Positions 45,901-54,717 of a stretch of 64,000 bases of DNA are shown here, piece by piece (the stretch's first letter is position 1; every line of letters begins with the position of its first letter). Made by a program: the position numbers and the translations under genes. The notes below the pieces were generated by a model that was not told the DNA's origin, did no database searches, and saw only the letters and a list, made by a program, of their open reading frames with translations. The stretch comes from Nitrospira sp. (GTDB taxonomy: Bacteria > Nitrospirota > Thermodesulfovibrionia > UBA6902): the NCBI GenBank assembly GCA_016784355.1, contig JADHUV010000013.1, positions 1-64,000 of the forward strand, given 5' to 3'.

Positions 45901-46184
45901 TGCATAAGCTGATCGTTACAATTTTAAGGAAGGAAAAACTGGAGTGTGTTGTATCCTCACTTAGAAAGGAAAATATTAACTTTACGTATTATGATGTGAA
46001 GGGCTTCTTTAAGGAAGTTCACCTTTTCCATAAAGATATAATGGATAGGGTAAAGGTAGAAATAGTTGTGCCGCTTGATGAAGTTGCAAAGGTGAAAGAG
46101 ATTATCCTGGGAAATGCGTGCTGCGGTATGGAGGGAGACGCTTATCTTACTGTATATGTTGTTGATGAGTTAGTATCGTTATAG
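45900..46184 (+). CDS. DUF3240/PII-like protein
   Basis: A 94-residue ferredoxin-like protein related to the PII superfamily (LIVTILRKEKLECVVSSLR, KVEIVVPLDEVAKVKEIIL, YLTVYVVDEL). Such proteins often follow cusA-type genes and may sense or bind metal. The adjacent Cys pair NACCGMEGD is a possible ligand site. The ATG overlaps the cusA stop and is preceded by AAGGAG at 7 bases. Confidence 0.82.
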   Translation: MHKLIVTILRKEKLECVVSSLRKENINFTYYDVKGFFKEVHLFHKDIMDRVKVEIVVPLDEVAKVKEIILGNACCGMEGDAYLTVYVVDELVSL

Positions 46185-46235
46185 GAAAATAAAGGACCGT
46201 CGGGCACATATAAATTTACATTCTGCTGAAGTGCG

Positions 46236-46850
46236 TTATGTCCCTTTGACAATACCGCCGAAGTTTTCTATCAGTTTCAGCCCCAGTCCCTGACTCTTCT
46301 CAGGATGAAACTGCACCGCATAAACATTATCTTTGCAGACTGCGGAGGTAAACTCAAGACCATAGTCAGTAGTTGTGGCTATTATGGATGTATCTTCGGG
46401 TACGACATAGTAGGAATGTACAAAGTAAAAATAACTGCTTTCGGGAATTCCATTCAGCAGCGGGATATCCTGCTTGATATTAAGCTGATTCCATCCCATC
46501 TGGGGGATCTTCAGCTCATCGCTTTTAAAGCGGACGACCTTACCCTTGAAGATGTTCAGACCATTGCAATGCCCGAATTCCTCAGATTCTGTAAAAAGCA
46601 CCTGAAGGCCAAGACATATTCCAAGATATGGTTTACCCTGATGGATTGCTTCAGCAATGGCACCTGTCAGCTCAAGCTTGTTAAGCGAGCTCATGCAGTC
46701 GCGAAATGCGCCTACTCCGGGCAGAACTACGGCCTCGGCATTTTTTATATCAGACGGGCTGTCAGTAACCCTGACATCAAAGCCAACTTTCTGAAATCCC
46801 TTCTCAACGCTCCTGAGGTTTCCCATCCCATAATCAATAATTGCAATCAT
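46236..46850 (-). CDS. hisH: Imidazole glycerol phosphate synthase glutaminase subunit HisH
   Basis: It supplies ammonia to HisF in histidine synthesis. The class I glutaminase triad is readable: Cys in GICLGLQ, and His and Glu in QFHPEKSQ. Further marks are IIDYGMGNLRSVEKGF, VLPGVGAFRDCM and PQMGWNQL. I start at the ATG of MIAIIDYG; the open frame continues 14 codons upstream. No hisF, hisA or other histidine-synthesis gene is next to it, which is unusual. Confidence 0.95.
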   Translation of the reverse strand: MIAIIDYGMGNLRSVEKGFQKVGFDVRVTDSPSDIKNAEAVVLPGVGAFRDCMSSLNKLELTGAIAEAIHQGKPYLGICLGLQVLFTESEEFGHCNGLNIFKGKVVRFKSDELKIPQMGWNQLNIKQDIPLLNGIPESSYFYFVHSYYVVPEDTSIIATTTDYGLEFTSAVCKDNVYAVQFHPEKSQGLGLKLIENFGGIVKGT

Positions 46851-46898
46851 GGGGTATATTATGGGTGCTGGAGTTAATAAATTCAATACCACAAATCT

Positions 46899-46928
46899 TT
46901 GACATATAGGTTATAAAAATAATATTAT
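46899..46928 (+). promoter_or_regulatory. Promoter of the arginine decarboxylase gene
   Basis: Consensus TTGACA (46899-46904) and TATTAT (46923-46928) are separated by 18 bp, about 36 bp before the ATG. Confidence 0.7.
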
Positions 46929-46964
46929 TACAGAATAAAATTTAATATTATTGAGGTAAAGACT

Positions 46965-47513
46965 ATGGATCTTATTCCGAAGAACATTTTTTTCACAAAA
47001 GGGGTGGGTGTACATAAAGATAAGCTGGCGTCGTTTGAGCTTGCTTTGAGAAAAGCTGGAATCGAGAAATGTAACCTCGTTTATGTTTCCAGCATATTTC
47101 CACCGAATTGCCAGATTATTTCAAAGTCCAAGGGCGTTAAAATGATCAATCCCGGGCAGATCACTTTCTGTGTTATGGCCAGAAATGAGACTCAGGAACC
47201 TAACAGGCTTATTTCTTCTGCCTGCGGCCTTGCAGTTCCCAAGAGAAAAGATCATTACGGATATATATCTGAACATCATTCCTTCGGCGAGACCGCACGC
47301 AAGGCGGGTGATTATGCTGAAGATCTCGCGGCCTCTATGCTTGCAACAACCCTGGGTATCGAATTTGACCCTGAAGATGCATGGGATTCCCGTAAACAGG
47401 TTTATAAGGCCAGTGACTACATTTTCAAATCAACCCATATATGTCAGTCAGCTGAAGGTAACAAACACGGGCACTGGACAACTGTGGTTGCTGCTGTTGT
47501 CATGCTTCTGTGA
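46965..47513 (+). CDS. pdaD: Pyruvoyl-dependent arginine decarboxylase
   Basis: It decarboxylates arginine to agmatine with a covalently bound pyruvoyl group. The proenzyme cuts itself between Ser42 and Ser43 in YVSSIFPPN, and the second Ser becomes pyruvoyl. The 182-residue length and the C-terminal part (SEHHSFGETARKAGDYAEDLA) match the PvlArgDC family known from archaea, Chlamydiae and several anaerobic bacterial lineages. A GAGG ribosome site precedes the ATG. It pairs with the agmatinase gene 16 bp downstream. Confidence 0.94.
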   Translation: MDLIPKNIFFTKGVGVHKDKLASFELALRKAGIEKCNLVYVSSIFPPNCQIISKSKGVKMINPGQITFCVMARNETQEPNRLISSACGLAVPKRKDHYGYISEHHSFGETARKAGDYAEDLAASMLATTLGIEFDPEDAWDSRKQVYKASDYIFKSTHICQSAEGNKHGHWTTVVAAVVMLL

Positions 47514-47529
47514 TTTGAAAGAGCAGGCA

Positions 47530-48387
47530 ATGGATAATTTTGGCGGACTGCCGGCGTCTTATTCGGGATACGAATCGGCTGATATAGTCATACTCCCTGT
47601 CCCTTTCGACAAGACCAGTTCATGGATAAAAGGAGCTGATAAAGGTCCTGATGCGATTATAAATGCTTCCTGCAATATGGAGTTGTATGATATCGAGACC
47701 GCTTCTGAAGTTTACAGGCGGGGGATTTATACAGGGCCTGCGGTATTGCAGGATGATCCTTTGGAAATGATAAATCAGGTTAGATCCAAAGTGGCCGGTT
47801 ATCTTGCGGAAGGTAAATTTGTGGTGACGCTTGGGGGAGAGCATACTGTTTCAGTAGGGGCGATACAGGCCCATGTTGAACGCTTTGATAATGTATCGAT
47901 TCTTCATCTGGATGCCCATTCTGACAGGCGGGACGAGTATGGCGGCACAAAGTACAGCCACGCCTGTGTGATGGCCCGCGCCGGGGAAATGACTGATAAT
48001 ATAGTTTCAGTGGGGATCAGGAGTATGGATTCTACTGAAACTGCCAGTCTGGATCGTGCACGTCTGTTTACTGCAAATGAGATAAGAAAATCAGGGACGT
48101 GGATGCAAGATGCAGTCTCTCAGCTCTCTGATAATGTCTATATAACGCTGGACCTTGATGTCTTTGATTCCTCTATTATGCCTTCAACTGGCACACCGGA
48201 GCCGGGAGGGCTCGGCTGGTACGAAGTGCTGGATCTTTTGGAGCTTGCTGCAAAGAATAAAAATATTGTTGGTTTTGATATTGTTGAGCTGTGTCCCACA
48301 CCAAATCCCGCTCCTGACTTTCTGGCTGCAAAACTTACATATAAATTGCTCAGTCTCATATTTGCATCGCCATTAAGAGTTCAATAA
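47530..48387 (+). CDS. speB: Agmatinase
   Basis: A ureohydrolase that splits agmatine to putrescine and urea at a dinuclear Mn site. Ligands are His105 (GGEH), Asp128-His130-Asp132 (LDAHSD) and Asp208-Asp210 (LDLD). The 285-residue length fits. I start at the ATG at 47530; the frame is open much further upstream only as a shadow of the previous gene. With the decarboxylase it makes a two-step arginine-to-putrescine route. Confidence 0.93.
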   Translation: MDNFGGLPASYSGYESADIVILPVPFDKTSSWIKGADKGPDAIINASCNMELYDIETASEVYRRGIYTGPAVLQDDPLEMINQVRSKVAGYLAEGKFVVTLGGEHTVSVGAIQAHVERFDNVSILHLDAHSDRRDEYGGTKYSHACVMARAGEMTDNIVSVGIRSMDSTETASLDRARLFTANEIRKSGTWMQDAVSQLSDNVYITLDLDVFDSSIMPSTGTPEPGGLGWYEVLDLLELAAKNKNIVGFDIVELCPTPNPAPDFLAAKLTYKLLSLIFASPLRVQ

Positions 48388-48400
48388 TGACAGGAGATGT

Positions 48401-49318
48401 ATGCTAAGCATACCTCGGGTCAGTGTTGTAATTCCGGTCTTCAATGGAGAAAGTTTTATAAACAGCGCTATCGCCTCAGTCCTTGCCCAGGATTGCAAAG
48501 ACCTTGAGATAATCATTATTGATGATGGTTCCACGGACAGGACTGAGCAGGTTGTGCTGGAAAGTTTCGGCAGCCTTATAAATAAGAATATTATATATAG
48601 CCGGAATGACAGCAATGAAGAGAGGGCCTTCAGCAGAAACAGAGGGGTAGAGCTTGCACGCGGTGAGTATATATTTTTTCTGGATTATGATGACGAGTGG
48701 CAAAGTGATTACATAAGTGAAATGCTGCGCCTGTTTGAAGAAAAAAGGTGTGACATTACCTATTCCATTCAGCGCACATTTATTGATGAGCAGGGCACTG
48801 AAATAAAGATCTCCTCCAGAACAATGCCTCAAGATCAGGGGGAACTTATCTTTAGTTCCGGGGCAGGTTATCCTACGGCTACCGCGTTTAGAAAAAGTTC
48901 TTTTCCCGGCTACAGCTCGGAATACATACCGAGAGAGGATTGGGAGATCTTTATCCGGGCATATCTGGATAATATGAATATTGTCGTAATGGACAACAAT
49001 AAAGTTAAGATAAGGGGACATGCCGGCAGGACAAGCAGTGCCGCGGTTTTCTGGAGTTCTACTCTGAGGGTGTTGAGCGCTTACAGAGACAGGGTGCCGG
49101 AGCAGTACCTGGGTAGTCTGCTTTTTCATGCTGGTGATGTATGTTTGAGGTTCGGCGATCTTGCGCGGGGATGGCAGCTGGTTTTTGAGGCACTGCGGCA
49201 TGAGCCGGCTTTTCTTCTGGACATAAAGAAAGTTTCCTCCATACTTAAGCGCGGATTCAGGCTTGATAAATATTTTAGACTTCTTGGGAAGAGAGCGCAG
49301 GCAGGTGGGCTTACATGA
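48401..49318 (+). CDS. Glycosyltransferase family 2
   Basis: A GT-A fold transferase of 305 residues: the N-terminal VSVVIPVFNGESFINSAI and IIDDGSTDRT bind the nucleotide sugar, and LDYDDEW supplies the acidic DxD-like metal site. The C-terminal third is helical. It overlaps the next gene by 4 nt and opens the envelope-glycan cluster. Donor and acceptor are unknown. Confidence 0.9.
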   Translation: MLSIPRVSVVIPVFNGESFINSAIASVLAQDCKDLEIIIIDDGSTDRTEQVVLESFGSLINKNIIYSRNDSNEERAFSRNRGVELARGEYIFFLDYDDEWQSDYISEMLRLFEEKRCDITYSIQRTFIDEQGTEIKISSRTMPQDQGELIFSSGAGYPTATAFRKSSFPGYSSEYIPREDWEIFIRAYLDNMNIVVMDNNKVKIRGHAGRTSSAAVFWSSTLRVLSAYRDRVPEQYLGSLLFHAGDVCLRFGDLARGWQLVFEALRHEPAFLLDIKKVSSILKRGFRLDKYFRLLGKRAQAGGLT

Positions 49319-50874
49319 ATAACAGGGAAGTAGACAATAAGGCGCTGTGGGCGATAGTGGCCGTGGGATTTCTTGTCCGCCTTTATGCTTATTACCATGC
49401 ATACGTAATTAATCCCGATGGTGTCTATTACCTGTATCAGGCCAAGGCTGTCTCCCTTGGGATGTGGGATAAGGCCATGTTGTGCGGCTATCCATTTATT
49501 TCTATTTATTCAGTATTGATTGCTCTTTTTTATAAGATGTCCGGCGACTGGATTACAGCTGCAAAAAGTGTATCACTTTTTTTTGGTGTTATAACGATTA
49601 TTCCGCTTTATTTCCTTATGAAAAGGTTCTTAACCTATGGGGCAGTGGTTGTTACTACGCTGATTTTTGCAGTTAACCCTGTCATGGTTGAGTCGAGCGT
49701 GATCCTGATTAAAGGGCCGATATTCTGGTTTTGCAGTGTTCTGGGCTTTCTGGTTTTTACAAAAGCCTTAGATAGTGAGCGCAGCTCTCTGTATGTTTTA
49801 AGCAGTGTAATATTCTGTCTTGCAGTACTGGCCAGGGCCGAGGCCGTAATATTATTTGCAGGCTCATTAATATATCTTGTTCTTAGGCCGGGTAGAACTT
49901 TCAGGGGAGTACTAGTTTTTTCTTTTCCCCTGCTGGCGGTAATGATTGTTTCGCTGGGGAGCATGCTGATCACTCAGGGCGAGCATTCACTCTGGAGCTC
50001 TTATGTACAGCCGAGGATAGCCACGCTGTCTGACAATGTTATTCAAAATCCCTTTGATAACCCAATGACTCAAAAGCTGCACCAGATGCACGAAGAAGGG
50101 GTGACGGATATTAAGCCGGGCTTTTTCAAGCATGTTCAGAGGATGTTATGGTGGCTGGGGGTGGGCATGCTGTTTAAAAATATTATCAATGCCTTTTATC
50201 TGCCTTTTTATATATTTTTTCTTATAGGGTATATCGGCTATATGAGGTCCGATAAGCGTGACCCTCTGCATGCCTATTACTTTTTGCTGGTAGCCCTTAC
50301 AACGGTTTTTGTATACTGGTTTGTACTGAACGCGTGGTTTGTGGAGAGGCGGCATATCGCTGTGATTCTCCTGCCGTCTTTTATTTTTATCGGGCTTGGT
50401 GTGCAGAGAGTGATAGCTTATCTGCACTCAAAGGGGGTACAGGAGAAGATAGTCATTCCATTGCTGTGTGTCTCTGTGCTGCTTGTTGCGCTACCGGAAA
50501 ATCTTGAGTCTACAGACCCCCACCTTAGCGGCTACAAGGAAATCGGACACTTAATAGCCGCCAGTAATCCCGATAGACCTGCGCTCGTAGCAGCCTCATC
50601 CAGCAGGGTGATCGCTTATGCCACGATTGAGTCTCCAGGCCTGATATGTCCTGTATCGGTCATTGATTATGTCAGCCTCACGAAGATGACATATGTGGAA
50701 TTGATGGTATTATTGCGCAGCAGTAAAGTTGATTATTTTTTATGGGAACAGGAGCAATGGCAAAGGGCGTCATATGATTTTTCTAATACAGCTAAAGCTC
50801 AGGACTTTGCGGAAAAGGGGCGGTGGCAAATAGAAGGTGCCGGGTATATTTTGTATGAAGTACTAAACCCTTAA
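49315..50874 (+). CDS. GT-C family membrane glycosyltransferase (family 39/ArnT-like)
   Basis: A 519-residue polytopic protein with about ten membrane helices and a soluble C-terminal domain. The first loop has the acidic NPDGVYYLYQAKAV motif of lipid-linked-sugar-dependent GT-C enzymes, and AVLARAEAVILF is typical of the family. It is coupled to the preceding GT2 gene by a 4-nt overlap. Such enzymes move sugars from polyprenyl phosphate at the periplasmic face. Confidence 0.82.
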   Translation: MNNREVDNKALWAIVAVGFLVRLYAYYHAYVINPDGVYYLYQAKAVSLGMWDKAMLCGYPFISIYSVLIALFYKMSGDWITAAKSVSLFFGVITIIPLYFLMKRFLTYGAVVVTTLIFAVNPVMVESSVILIKGPIFWFCSVLGFLVFTKALDSERSSLYVLSSVIFCLAVLARAEAVILFAGSLIYLVLRPGRTFRGVLVFSFPLLAVMIVSLGSMLITQGEHSLWSSYVQPRIATLSDNVIQNPFDNPMTQKLHQMHEEGVTDIKPGFFKHVQRMLWWLGVGMLFKNIINAFYLPFYIFFLIGYIGYMRSDKRDPLHAYYFLLVALTTVFVYWFVLNAWFVERRHIAVILLPSFIFIGLGVQRVIAYLHSKGVQEKIVIPLLCVSVLLVALPENLESTDPHLSGYKEIGHLIAASNPDRPALVAASSSRVIAYATIESPGLICPVSVIDYVSLTKMTYVELMVLLRSSKVDYFLWEQEQWQRASYDFSNTAKAQDFAEKGRWQIEGAGYILYEVLNP

Positions 50875-50893
50875 CAAAGAAAAACCTCATGCT

Positions 50894-51901
50894 TTACCGA
50901 TAGGTGCTGTTGCTGCTATTTTCACCAGTGAAGGCCGCTATGATTTTATGGGCGCCGCCATTTATTGAATAATGTTCATCAACCGTTTCTCTGGCCTTTC
51001 TGCCAAATTCTCGTCTCAGGCTGCTGTCTTTGATAAGGATTCCCAGTTTCTCAATCCATTCCTCCCGACTGTCAGCCCAGAAACCATTTACTCCGTCGGC
51101 AACTATTGATTTGTTTGCCCCGACGGGGGAGCAGACCGGGGGAATGCCTGCTGCCATATACTGAAGCAGCTTGAATCCGCATTTGCCCTGTGACCAGGGA
51201 TCATTAGTTAAGGGCATGAGGCCGATATCAATAGAGTGAATATCTGCTATTTCCTCTTCCTCTTTCCATTTTTTATTTATTACCGGCATTCGGCTGCATT
51301 CGATAAAACGGTCAGCTATGATCTTCAGTTGAGTATTACCCGAGACATCATGCAGATCATCAAGAGTATCGCGTATATTTGCCAGATACATTAGTGTTGA
51401 ACCGCTTCCAATCCATCCAAGTGTGACCAACTTGCCTGGTTCTGTATCTGGTTTTTCTGTATATCTATCCATGTCCAGAGATGTCGGAATAAGAATGGTA
51501 GACGGGTTGACCTCAAGGGCCATAGCGCGAAGATATTCGTTGCCAGCAATTACAAGATCAGCATTCTTGACAGTGCATTTGAACGCAGCACTCCTTGTCC
51601 TGGAGAATTGTTTTGCACTGTTAGGATCCCTGAACATCACTGCATCATCAAAATCATAAATTAGTCTGCGTACATACTTCCGTAACATATGCAGATCGAT
51701 ATAACGAAACAACTTTCTGTGCAGAAAGACGACATCATATTTTCGTAAGTTTTTAAATAGTAGATATCTCTGCCAAAGCCCCTTGCGAATAATAAAAACG
51801 TCCGTCTCATGTCCATCTTTTTCAATGTATGGAATGTATTTCAATACCCTGTATCTTGTGCTGGGTCCATTAGCATCCGGGATCAGAAACGCTATCTTCA
51901 T
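50894..51901 (-). CDS. Glycosyltransferase family 4-like
   Basis: A GT-B fold transferase of 335 residues. The N-terminal half has IAFLIPDANGPSTRYRV, and the C-terminal half has GFKLLQYMAAGIPPVCSPVG with the donor-binding region, then GVNGFWADSREEWIEKL. It overlaps the upstream methyltransferase by 4 nt. Sugar and acceptor cannot be told. Confidence 0.88.
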   Translation of the reverse strand: MKIAFLIPDANGPSTRYRVLKYIPYIEKDGHETDVFIIRKGLWQRYLLFKNLRKYDVVFLHRKLFRYIDLHMLRKYVRRLIYDFDDAVMFRDPNSAKQFSRTRSAAFKCTVKNADLVIAGNEYLRAMALEVNPSTILIPTSLDMDRYTEKPDTEPGKLVTLGWIGSGSTLMYLANIRDTLDDLHDVSGNTQLKIIADRFIECSRMPVINKKWKEEEEIADIHSIDIGLMPLTNDPWSQGKCGFKLLQYMAAGIPPVCSPVGANKSIVADGVNGFWADSREEWIEKLGILIKDSSLRREFGRKARETVDEHYSINGGAHKIIAAFTGENSSNSTYR

Positions 51902-52536
51902 TGTCTGCCTGCGACAATCACAATAGACTTTGCAAAATCGATATCAAGGTACCTGTGTATGTGTGAGGTTATATACATGCGGAAGGCTCTTTTGAAAAAT
52001 TGGTCATTGTATATTCTGTATAGACCGGAAATATCATACCCCAGCGAGAGCAGGATCCCTCCGAGTTCGTCATATCTGTACGGCGTTATATGGTCAAGAT
52101 CCCAGAAACGGTTCGGGTGTGAGATATTGGGTGTAGAAATAATAATTTTGCCTCCTGGCGTTAAGAGTCCAGCCAGATCTTTAAGCATACTCAGGCCATC
52201 TTCTGCAGATACATGTTCAATAACCTCAGACAGTATAATAATGTCGAACTTGCCCTCTACCTCTTCAAGCGTGTAATAATCATGCTGCACAGACCGGTCT
52301 ATATCCATAGTCTTATAGGTGCAGGACGGGGCGGCGGCTTTCAGTTCTTCTCCCAGGCCTTTTCGGTTAGCTCCGACATCAAGTATTCTGGATTCCGTCT
52401 TTAATTCATCGCGTATGATATCGATTATCTTTTTCCTGATCTTCAGATCAAATACGTCAGGATATTCACTGCATATTTTTTCACGCCACGAGAACAAGTT
52501 ATTCCAGCTGAATTCATGCGTCATGTTTTTATTCAT
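51898..52536 (-). CDS. Class I SAM-dependent methyltransferase
   Basis: A 212-residue Rossmann methyltransferase with motif I ILDVGANRKGLG, motif II MDIDRS, and the IILSEVIEHVSAEDG segment of the methyltransf_11 group. It is translationally coupled to the glycosyltransferase gene after it, so the target may be a sugar or its lipid carrier. Confidence 0.87.
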   Translation of the reverse strand: MNKNMTHEFSWNNLFSWREKICSEYPDVFDLKIRKKIIDIIRDELKTESRILDVGANRKGLGEELKAAAPSCTYKTMDIDRSVQHDYYTLEEVEGKFDIIILSEVIEHVSAEDGLSMLKDLAGLLTPGGKIIISTPNISHPNRFWDLDHITPYRYDELGGILLSLGYDISGLYRIYNDQFFKRAFRMYITSHIHRYLDIDFAKSIVIVAGRQ

Positions 52537-52743
52537 ATATCATGTCTCACTATATAATTAATGGATTATTAATTTTAATAAAGTATACAGAAAGGTATTG
52601 CAAAGCTCAATTAGCTGAGGCTTTATTCTTTGGGGCATATGCTTTATAGTAAATCCTGCACCCTGAGATCGTGTTTATACTGTCTTTTGAAAAATCGTGA
52701 AACAGCCTCAAAGGCCGCAGAAATTAAACTCGTATAACAGCCT

Positions 52744-53931
52744 ATGAAAGTCGCCTTAAACATAATCAGCTTTTATCCTTCAAAAGGCGGTGCGGAGGAA
52801 TATGCAAAAAACTTTGCACTGCAGCTTGCTGCAAACGGCCATGAAGTGCATATCTTTGCCCATGCTATTGATATAGATCAGGACATGAGGGATGCAGGGC
52901 TGCATTTTCACAAGGTGTCCATGATTACCTTTCCAAAGATGCTGACGGAAGTAACCTTTGCCCTGAATAGCGGCAAAGCCATAAGGAGCGGCGGGTTTGA
53001 TATTGCCCTAGGAATAGGCGGCACATGGGCAGTAGATATGACCTGTCCTCACGGCGGCACTAATCATGGATGGTTTAAGCAGAATCTGCGTTCGATGATA
53101 AGTGAAAATACAGGGTCGCCCTTTGCGGTTTTTACTAGGATTGCGGTGATGCTCAGGTATCTTCAACCGGCAAACCATATAAAATTTCTGCTCGATAAAA
53201 AGAGGTTTCGTAACCCAGAGCTAAAACGTGTTATTGCAGTATCGAAGATGGTTAAACAGGATGTAATAAAGTATCACAGTCTGAGCGAAGACAGGATCAG
53301 GGTCGTCTATAATGGGGTAGATCTTAAAAAATTCAACCCTGAAAATGCAGCGGTGTATCGAGCAGAAGTAAGAAAGTCCCATGGCATAGATGAAGACGAG
53401 GTTGTTCTTTTGTTTATGGCTAATAATTTCAGGTTGAAGGGACTTCATTGTCTCATAAGGGCTGTGGCAGTCTTAAAGGCCAGGACTAATGTAAGGTTAA
53501 GGGTTCTTATTGCAGGGCGTGGGAAAGTGGCCAGGTTTGAGAAATTAGCCAGACAGCTTGGCTGTGCAGAGGAGATAATATTTGCGGGACAGGTGGATAA
53601 TGCCCAGAGGTACTACGCGGCATCTGATATATTTGTGCATCCTACTTTCTATGACCCGTGTTCCCTTGTCTGTCTGGAGGCTCTGGCTTCGGGTATGCCG
53701 GTGATTACCTCAAAAAATAATGGAGCCGGTGAGATAATTACAGAGGGTGTTGAGGGCTATGTATTGGAGGATCCTGAAGACGCAGATTTTTTTGCCGGGA
53801 AGATAGAGGCATTTTTTGATGAAGAGGTTCGCTCTCTTGCAGGAGTGAATGCCCGCAAACTCGCTAAGCAGTTTCCGTGGGAGAGAAATTTGAAGGAAAT
53901 GTTTTCGGAGATGGTAAGTAACCGCCATTGA
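52744..53931 (+). CDS. Glycosyltransferase family 4 (WaaG-like)
   Basis: A 395-residue GT-B enzyme: N-terminal SFYPSKGGAEEYAKNFALQLA, inter-domain NGVDLKKFNPEN and the C-terminal donor site HPTFYDPCSLVCLEALASGMPVITS with the EX7E-type Glu residues. The N-terminal GGAEEY and overall layout match the LPS core heptose-glucose transferase WaaG and relatives. It has its own upstream region (52537-52743), divergent from the methyltransferase gene. Confidence 0.87.
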   Translation: MKVALNIISFYPSKGGAEEYAKNFALQLAANGHEVHIFAHAIDIDQDMRDAGLHFHKVSMITFPKMLTEVTFALNSGKAIRSGGFDIALGIGGTWAVDMTCPHGGTNHGWFKQNLRSMISENTGSPFAVFTRIAVMLRYLQPANHIKFLLDKKRFRNPELKRVIAVSKMVKQDVIKYHSLSEDRIRVVYNGVDLKKFNPENAAVYRAEVRKSHGIDEDEVVLLFMANNFRLKGLHCLIRAVAVLKARTNVRLRVLIAGRGKVARFEKLARQLGCAEEIIFAGQVDNAQRYYAASDIFVHPTFYDPCSLVCLEALASGMPVITSKNNGAGEIITEGVEGYVLEDPEDADFFAGKIEAFFDEEVRSLAGVNARKLAKQFPWERNLKEMFSEMVSNRH

Positions 53932-53943
53932 CGGTATTAAAAA

Positions 53944-54705
53944 TTATTTTTCTGCGGCTTTGTTCTTGCGTTCCCAGATGATCGAGTACTTCAAAAAGGT
54001 GTAGTAAAAATTACCTGTTGCAAGTATAAGACCCTGTACGCCATCGAGGAACCCCAGCTTTAAAAAGTAGTGCTTTAAAAAACCTGCTATCGGATTGAAA
54101 ATCAGCTTTAAAAGGCCGCCTTTTCTGCCGGTCTTTATATAGGACTCGGCCCCGATGACGGCATAGGCAACTGTTTTGCTGTAATAGTCCTCAAGATTTT
54201 TGTATGAGTAATGCAGTATATCTCCCCGCATTCTGCCTGTCTTGCCTGATACCTTCAGCATATCATGAGGATCATGTCCCTCCCATATTGCGGTATCCTT
54301 TCGGCTCAGACGTGTGTTCCAGTCGGGGTAGCAGGAATAACGGATCCATTTCCCGAAACAGTATGTCCGTCTGTTGATAGAATAGCCTGTATGTTCTTCA
54401 CTTTTCAGGGCTTCGGCGAGGTTGTTTTTCAGCTCATCAGAGACCTCTTCATCGCAGTCCAGAGATAGTATCCAGGGCTGGGTGCATTTTTTAAGTGCGG
54501 AATTTTTCTGGGCTACATGTCCCATCCATTTTTCACGATATACAACTGCACCAAAGCTCTCGGCAATAGCCACAGTGTCATCCGTCGAGTGAGAGTCTAC
54601 AACCACTATCTCAGACGCAATTTCCCATACGCTTTCAAGGCAGCGGCCGATATTGGCAGATTCATTAAAAGATATAATGCAGACTGATAGTGGAAGCGGC
54701 GCCAT
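53944..54705 (-). CDS. Glycosyltransferase family 2 (WaaE/KdtX-like)
   Basis: A 253-residue transferase with VCIISFNESANIGRCLESV, VVDSHSTDDTV and LDCDEEVS, the pattern of the LPS core beta-1,4-glucosyltransferase group (WaaE/KdtX). A hydrophobic patch near the C-terminus suggests membrane association. It follows msbA by 12 bp in the same transcript, consistent with core or lipid A assembly. Confidence 0.88.
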   Translation of the reverse strand: MAPLPLSVCIISFNESANIGRCLESVWEIASEIVVVDSHSTDDTVAIAESFGAVVYREKWMGHVAQKNSALKKCTQPWILSLDCDEEVSDELKNNLAEALKSEEHTGYSINRRTYCFGKWIRYSCYPDWNTRLSRKDTAIWEGHDPHDMLKVSGKTGRMRGDILHYSYKNLEDYYSKTVAYAVIGAESYIKTGRKGGLLKLIFNPIAGFLKHYFLKLGFLDGVQGLILATGNFYYTFLKYSIIWERKNKAAEK

Positions 54706-54717
54706 TAATATTGCCTC

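Noticed and set aside
46305-46877. A 190-codon open frame antisense to hisH
   Set aside because: hisH on the other strand has the full glutaminase triad; the antisense frame has no motif or ribosome site.
47170-47529. Long N-terminal extension of the agmatinase frame
   Set aside because: It overlaps nearly the whole end of the arginine decarboxylase gene in another frame and has no ureohydrolase similarity; the family N-terminus begins at the ATG at 47530.
48476-49402. A 308-codon open frame antisense to the GT2 gene
   Set aside because: It is the shadow of a clear family 2 glycosyltransferase on the plus strand, and its own translation is rich in Cys, His and Pro without any domain.
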